DNA from: Actinomycetota bacterium
GTDB taxonomy: Bacteria > Actinomycetota > Thermoleophilia > UBA2241
Direction of reading: 5' to 3'
DNA: 8,137 nt
NCBI GenBank assembly: GCA_003157715.1
Contig: PMKK01000106.1
Location: forward strand, 1 to 8,137
Made by a program: the position numbers and the translations under genes. Under the pieces are notes generated by a model. The model did not search any database and was not told the origin of the DNA. It saw only the letters and a list, made by a program, of their open reading frames with translations. Numbering within the stretch: position 1 is the stretch's first letter; each line of letters starts with the position of its first letter. This document shows positions 5,015 through 8,137 of this stretch, piece after piece.

Positions 5015-6649
5015 ATGGAAGCAACGGTCGCAAAGCCTGAAGTCTTCAGTCGCAAGGCTTCGGGGCTCTCCAGGGTCATGTCGCCCTGGTCGGCATTCAT
5101 ATATAACTTCCTCACCATGGGCGTCATCTTCCCGTGGACCTTCGTCTGGGCGCCCGAGGCGTTCCCGGGCGTCTCGGTCTGGATGGCGTGCCTCTTCGCC
5201 ACGCTGCTCGAACTGCCCATCGCCCTCGCCTACGTGTGGATGGCCACCGCCATGCCGCGCTCAGGCGGCGACTACGTCTTCCAGAGCCGCGTGCTCGGCG
5301 GAGCCGTCGGCTTCCCGATCGTGATGAGCGGTTTCGTGATCTGGATCCTGCAGTGGCTGGCCCTCGCCGGCTGGCTGTTCGCCAACCTCGGCCTCGCGCC
5401 GATGTTCCTGGGCCTCGGCGTGCACTACCACAGCACCGCCCTGATCAACGCCGGCATCTGGGCCGAGGGCAAGAGCGGCATCGTCACCGTGACCATCATC
5501 GGCATGGCGCTCATGGCCACGCTGCTGACCTCGGGCTTCAAGAACTACGTGCGCCTGCAGTACCTCATGTTCATCGGCACGGGCGTCATCGTGGTCATCA
5601 TGCTCGCCCAGTTCCTGCGCACGTCGCCCGACCAGTTCGCCGTCGCGATCAACCACTTCAACGGCATCGTCGACAAGAACCCGCACTACTACACGTGGCT
5701 GCAGAAAGACGTCACCGGAGCGGGCTTCAACATCTCGCACAAGTTCGCGCTGGGCGCCACGCTGCTCGCCGCACCGATCGCCTGGACCAGCACCCAGTGG
5801 GCCACCTACAGCGTCGAGCAGGGCGGCGAGATCAAGGGCGCCCGCGTCTTCAAGAACCAGATGTTCATCATCGTCGGTTCGCTGATCGCGGTCGGCATCG
5901 TCCTGGCGCTCATCGCCTGGGCCGAGCAGCGCGCCGTCGGCACCGGCTTCTTCAACGCCGCGTCGGCCTCGTACTACGGCGCCTTCAGCGCCTCGGGCAC
6001 CGGCATCGGCAGCGTGCTGCCCTTCCCGGGCGTGCTCGCCATCGTGATCTCGCCCAACCCGATCATCACCGTGCTCGTCGGTCTGGGCTTCATGCTGGCC
6101 TCGCTGCAGATCACCTGTAACTGCTACATCGGCTGCACCCGCATCATGGTCGGCATGTCGCTCGACCGCACGCTGCCGGCGTGGTTCTCGAAGGTCAGCT
6201 CGCGGTTCCGCACCCCCGTCAACGCCCACGTCGTCTACTTCGCCCTGGGCGTGCTCTGGTGCATCGGCTACAACTACTCGGCGTCGTGGTACAGCCTCAC
6301 GCTGGGCGTCACCTTCGCGGCGGGCTACGTGTTCGTCTTCAGCAGCCTGGCAGCCGCCCTGTTGCCCTACCGCGCCAAGGCGCTGTACGAGGCCGCGCCC
6401 GGCGCGTCGCTCAAGCTGCTGGGCATCCCGCTGGTGACGATCTTCGGGCTCATCGGCTTCGTCGCCGGCATGGGCGCCGAGATCGCCTTCGTCACCAAGT
6501 CGGGCTACGGCCTGAAGGGCACCACCCCCTACATCGTGGTGGCCGCCATCATCGCCGCCTGCCTCGTCATCTACTGGATCGGCCGTACCTACCAGAAGGG
6601 CAAGGGCATCGACGTCTCGTATGCCTTCCTCGAGGTGCCGCCCGAGTGA
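5015..6649 (+). CDS. APC-superfamily amino acid/amine permease
   Basis: From ATG 5015 the protein has 544 residues and about 12 hydrophobic segments: roughly 24-46, 54-77, 97-125, 155-173, 183-202, 245-266, 282-302, 336-366, 404-420, 426-450, 467-493 and 504-523. The motif MPRSGGDYVF (80-89) is the conserved cytosolic loop of APC transporters, and RIMVGMSLDRTLP (376-388) matches the family's later cytosolic loop. It would sit in the inner membrane and import an amino acid, amine or related small molecule by ion coupling or exchange. The frame stays open upstream to before 4400, but that stretch overlaps the phosphoesterase gene and is not membrane-like, so it is not coding. The gene follows the phosphoesterase by 65 bases. 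The kinase-like gene downstream suggests the cargo may be an alcohol-bearing amine such as an ethanolamine or choline relative (inference); the sequence itself does not identify it. Confidence 0.92.
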   Translation: MEATVAKPEVFSRKASGLSRVMSPWSAFIYNFLTMGVIFPWTFVWAPEAFPGVSVWMACLFATLLELPIALAYVWMATAMPRSGGDYVFQSRVLGGAVGFPIVMSGFVIWILQWLALAGWLFANLGLAPMFLGLGVHYHSTALINAGIWAEGKSGIVTVTIIGMALMATLLTSGFKNYVRLQYLMFIGTGVIVVIMLAQFLRTSPDQFAVAINHFNGIVDKNPHYYTWLQKDVTGAGFNISHKFALGATLLAAPIAWTSTQWATYSVEQGGEIKGARVFKNQMFIIVGSLIAVGIVLALIAWAEQRAVGTGFFNAASASYYGAFSASGTGIGSVLPFPGVLAIVISPNPIITVLVGLGFMLASLQITCNCYIGCTRIMVGMSLDRTLPAWFSKVSSRFRTPVNAHVVYFALGVLWCIGYNYSASWYSLTLGVTFAAGYVFVFSSLAAALLPYRAKALYEAAPGASLKLLGIPLVTIFGLIGFVAGMGAEIAFVTKSGYGLKGTTPYIVVAAIIAACLVIYWIGRTYQKGKGIDVSYAFLEVPPE

Positions 6650-6681
6650 CGCGGCGCCGCTAGGACTGATCACGCACGCCC

Positions 6682-6721
6682 GGCCACGAGCGCCGAGCCG
6701 GAAGGCTCGGCGCTCGTGGCC
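6682..6721 (+). terminator. Perfect 18-bp hairpin with GGAA tetraloop, probable (U-less) terminator
   Basis: GGCCACGAGCGCCGAGCC (6682-6699) and GGCTCGGCGCTCGTGGCC (6704-6721) are exact inverted complements around GGAA, a GNRA-type tetraloop. It lies 32 bases after the permease stop. No T-tract follows on either strand. In high-GC bacteria such stems are often read as I-shaped terminators; it could also stabilise the 3' end of the upstream mRNA or attenuate expression of the kinase-like gene. Confidence 0.7.
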
Positions 6722-6730
6722 CATCTGGGC

Positions 6731-6753
6731 CGCGCGGCCGCCGCGGCCGCGCG
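6731..6753 (+). repeat. Second hairpin in tandem with the terminator-like stem
   Basis: CGCGCGGCCG (6731-6740) and CGGCCGCGCG (6744-6753) are perfect 10-bp arms around CCG. The stem is entirely G/C and begins nine bases after the first hairpin. It may reinforce termination, or it may simply be low-complexity GC sequence. Confidence 0.45.
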
Positions 6754-6807
6754 CGAGCGGCGCGCGAGGCGGGTCCTGCCTCTCTCACCTGCCCGTGGTC
6801 CAGCGAC

Positions 6808-6828
6808 CGCCGCGTTATCGCCGCGGCG
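6808..6828 (+). repeat. Third small hairpin upstream of the kinase-like gene
   Basis: CGCCGCG (6808-6814) can pair with CGCGGCG (6822-6828) around a 7-nt loop TTATCGC. It lies 40 bases ahead of the kinase start codon in the presumed leader. It is short and could be chance in GC-rich DNA. Confidence 0.25.
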
Positions 6829-6868
6829 AGCAGAAGGCACAAAGGGAAACGACAAGGGGATCGCTGAG

Positions 6869-7792
6869 ATGAGCCACATCACACCCGACGAAGTGATCGC
6901 GCAGATTGCCGAGTGGCACGGTCACGACGTGCGCTGCGAGGCGCTCGGCGGGGGCATCACCAACCACAACTACCTGGTCACCGTCGCCGGCGAGACCGGT
7001 GCGCCCGGCGTCGGCAGATTCGTACTGCGCATCCCGGGCGACGGCACCGACGAGTTCATCGACCGGGAGCGCGAGCACAGAAATCACGTGGCGGCCGCCG
7101 CTTCGGGCGTCACGCCGCCGGTGCTTCACCTGATCCAGCCGGGCTACTGTTCGGTCGTGCCCTTCGTGCAGGGCGAGACCATGCACCCCGAGACCATCGC
7201 CGGCCACCCGGATCGTCTCGAGAAGATCGTCGAGGCGATACGGACCTACCACGACAAGGCCGTCTTCGACAACGAGATCCGGGTCTTCGACATGATCCGC
7301 GACTACACCCGCATGGCCCTCGAAAAGGATGCGCCCCGCCCCGAGCAGACCGACTGGATGTTCTCGGTCGGCGACCGTATCGAGCAGGCCATGGAGCGTG
7401 ACAAGCCGGCCCCGGTGGCCTGTCACAACGACCTTCTGTCGGAGAACTTCATCCTCGCGCCGGAGGGCAAGATGTGGGTCATCGACTGGGAGTACGGCGG
7501 CATGACCGACCCCTACTTCGACCTCGGCGACTTCTGCGTCGAGCATCCCCTCTCGGCCGAAGAGGAGAAGTTCGTCCTGACCGCCTACTGCGGCGGCATG
7601 GACGAGCACCGCTACGCCCGCATGATGCTCCACAAGCTGGTGGCCGACCTGTGGTGGAGCATCTGGGCCATGATCCAGGTCCGCGTCTCCAAGATCGACT
7701 TCGACTTCTACGAGTACGGCGTCGCCCGCATCGCGCGGTTCTGCGAAAACGCCGGACACGCCGACTTCGAGGGCTGGCTCGCGCAGGTCTGA
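6869..7792 (+). CDS. Choline/ethanolamine-kinase-like phosphotransferase (APH fold)
   Basis: The protein has 307 residues. ATG at 6869 is chosen because AAGGGGA (6854-6860) lies eight bases upstream; the in-frame extension back to 6716 is GC-repeat DNA with hairpins. GGGITNHNY (27-35) is the nucleotide-binding loop. FVLRIPGDGTDEFIDRE (51-67) matches LicA/choline-kinase-type proteins, with Arg54 at the usual Lys position. CHNDLLSEN has catalytic Asp188 in Brenner's motif and metal-binding Asn193, and VIDWEYGG has metal ligand Asp206. IDWEYGGMTDPYFDLGDF is typical of the choline/ethanolamine kinase branch. It probably transfers phosphate from ATP to the hydroxyl of a small amino alcohol in the cytosol. 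It lies 219 bases after the permease gene, beyond a strong hairpin, so its expression may be reduced or separately driven. Aminoglycoside or thiamine kinase roles are less likely but possible. Confidence 0.88.
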   Translation: MSHITPDEVIAQIAEWHGHDVRCEALGGGITNHNYLVTVAGETGAPGVGRFVLRIPGDGTDEFIDREREHRNHVAAAASGVTPPVLHLIQPGYCSVVPFVQGETMHPETIAGHPDRLEKIVEAIRTYHDKAVFDNEIRVFDMIRDYTRMALEKDAPRPEQTDWMFSVGDRIEQAMERDKPAPVACHNDLLSENFILAPEGKMWVIDWEYGGMTDPYFDLGDFCVEHPLSAEEEKFVLTAYCGGMDEHRYARMMLHKLVADLWWSIWAMIQVRVSKIDFDFYEYGVARIARFCENAGHADFEGWLAQV

Positions 7793-8137
7793 GTGGGCGG
7801 CGTGGCGCCACCGACGGCGTGTGACCCGTGCCAGGGAGCGTTCTCGATGCCGGAGATCACTCTGCCCGAAGGGTGCCGTCGAACCGTGGAGCTGGGAATC
7901 GGCGCGGTACCGGCCGCTGCGCTTGGTGCGGATCCCTCCACCCTAGTCTCAGATCTCTCCCAGTAGGATCTGCTGTCCCCAGCTCAGATCAGGCCGCATC
8001 TGCGATGGGGGGCGTTGCCACATGAGGCAACATAGGCGGTCGTCTTATCGTGTCACGCGGCCCCGCTGACGATGCCAGTAACAGAGGGATCAATGTGTCG
8101 GCGGGATCAAGCGCGACCGCGAGCACTCCCTAGTCGT
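7793..8137. other. Non-coding stretch after the kinase-like gene
   Basis: I find no gene in these ~345 bases. Short open frames have no ribosome site and no recognisable protein pattern, and the base composition is less regular than in the genes. Small structures are present: a 10-bp palindrome GTGGCGCCAC (7802-7811), two copies of CTCAGATC (7948-7955 and 7983-7990, 35 bases apart), and GTTGCC/GGCAAC arms around 6 nt (8014-8031). None has a T-tract or a recognised riboswitch or tRNA pattern. It may hold control sequences for a gene beyond the window. Confidence 0.55.
8014..8031 (+). repeat. Small inverted repeat in the 3' non-coding stretch
   Basis: GTTGCC (8014-8019) and GGCAAC (8026-8031) are perfect 6-bp arms around ACATGA. 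It could be a regulator half-site pair or a weak hairpin. There is no nearby promoter that I can defend. Confidence 0.25.

Noticed and set aside
5261..6724. 487-residue open frame on the minus strand opposite the permease gene
   Set aside because: Its composition is dominated by repeated D, G, H, R and A, it has no recognisable domain, and the + strand permease explains the openness.
6869..7792. Aminoglycoside resistance gene
   Set aside because: The LRIPGDGT and IDWEYGG patterns fit the choline/ethanolamine kinase branch better, and the context is a permease-regulator unit.
7828..8025. 65-residue open frame in the 3' stretch
   Set aside because: It has no ribosome site, no recognisable pattern, and its length is easily reached by chance in this base composition.
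1..8137. CRISPR array, insertion sequence, tRNA or rRNA
   Set aside because: I see no regularly spaced repeats, no transposase or terminal inverted repeats with target duplications, and no cloverleaf or rRNA segments.

Overview
The window is very GC-rich and densely coded on the + strand, with Shine-Dalgarno-led bacterial genes and almost no A/T-ending codons. This suggests a high-GC bacterium, possibly an actinobacterium or a similar anaerobe. The sequence does not allow a firm taxonomic call. A corrinoid methyl-transfer pair points to anaerobic use of methylated compounds.

Layout. (1) Positions 2-1955 hold the 3' part of a corrinoid (B12-binding) protein gene followed by a complete gene of the MtmB (monomethylamine:corrinoid methyltransferase) family. 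The C-then-B order matches the archaeal mtmCB operons. The methyltransferase has no in-frame amber codon: where archaeal MtmB carries pyrrolysine it has isoleucine, and most of the other active-site residues I could align are also changed. (2) Positions 1956-2229 are a regulatory region with a weak hairpin, a near-consensus sigma-70 promoter (TTGACA-16-TAGAAT) and a 30-bp palindrome just downstream of the predicted transcription start. (3) Positions 2230-6649 look like one transcription unit: a DeoR-family regulator, a nucleotidyltransferase-fold protein, a calcineurin-like metallophosphoesterase and an APC-superfamily permease. (4) Positions 6650-6868 carry three hairpins, one with a perfect 18-bp stem, ahead of a choline/ethanolamine-kinase-like phosphotransferase (6869-7792). 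(5) Positions 7793-8137 contain no gene I can support.

Working model (inference): the permease imports a small amino- or methylated compound, the kinase-like protein phosphorylates it, and the metallophosphoesterase and nucleotidyltransferase handle phospho- or nucleotidyl intermediates. The DeoR protein, from a family that usually senses phosphorylated metabolites, controls the unit. The pyrrolysine-free MtmB homologue would move a methyl group from the substrate or a derivative to the corrinoid protein. No corrinoid reductive activase (RamA type) and no methylcobamide:THF/CoM methyltransferase lies in the window, so the methyl acceptor is unknown. The most notable item is the pyrrolysine-less MtmB paralogue with a remodelled active site in this transport/kinase setting.
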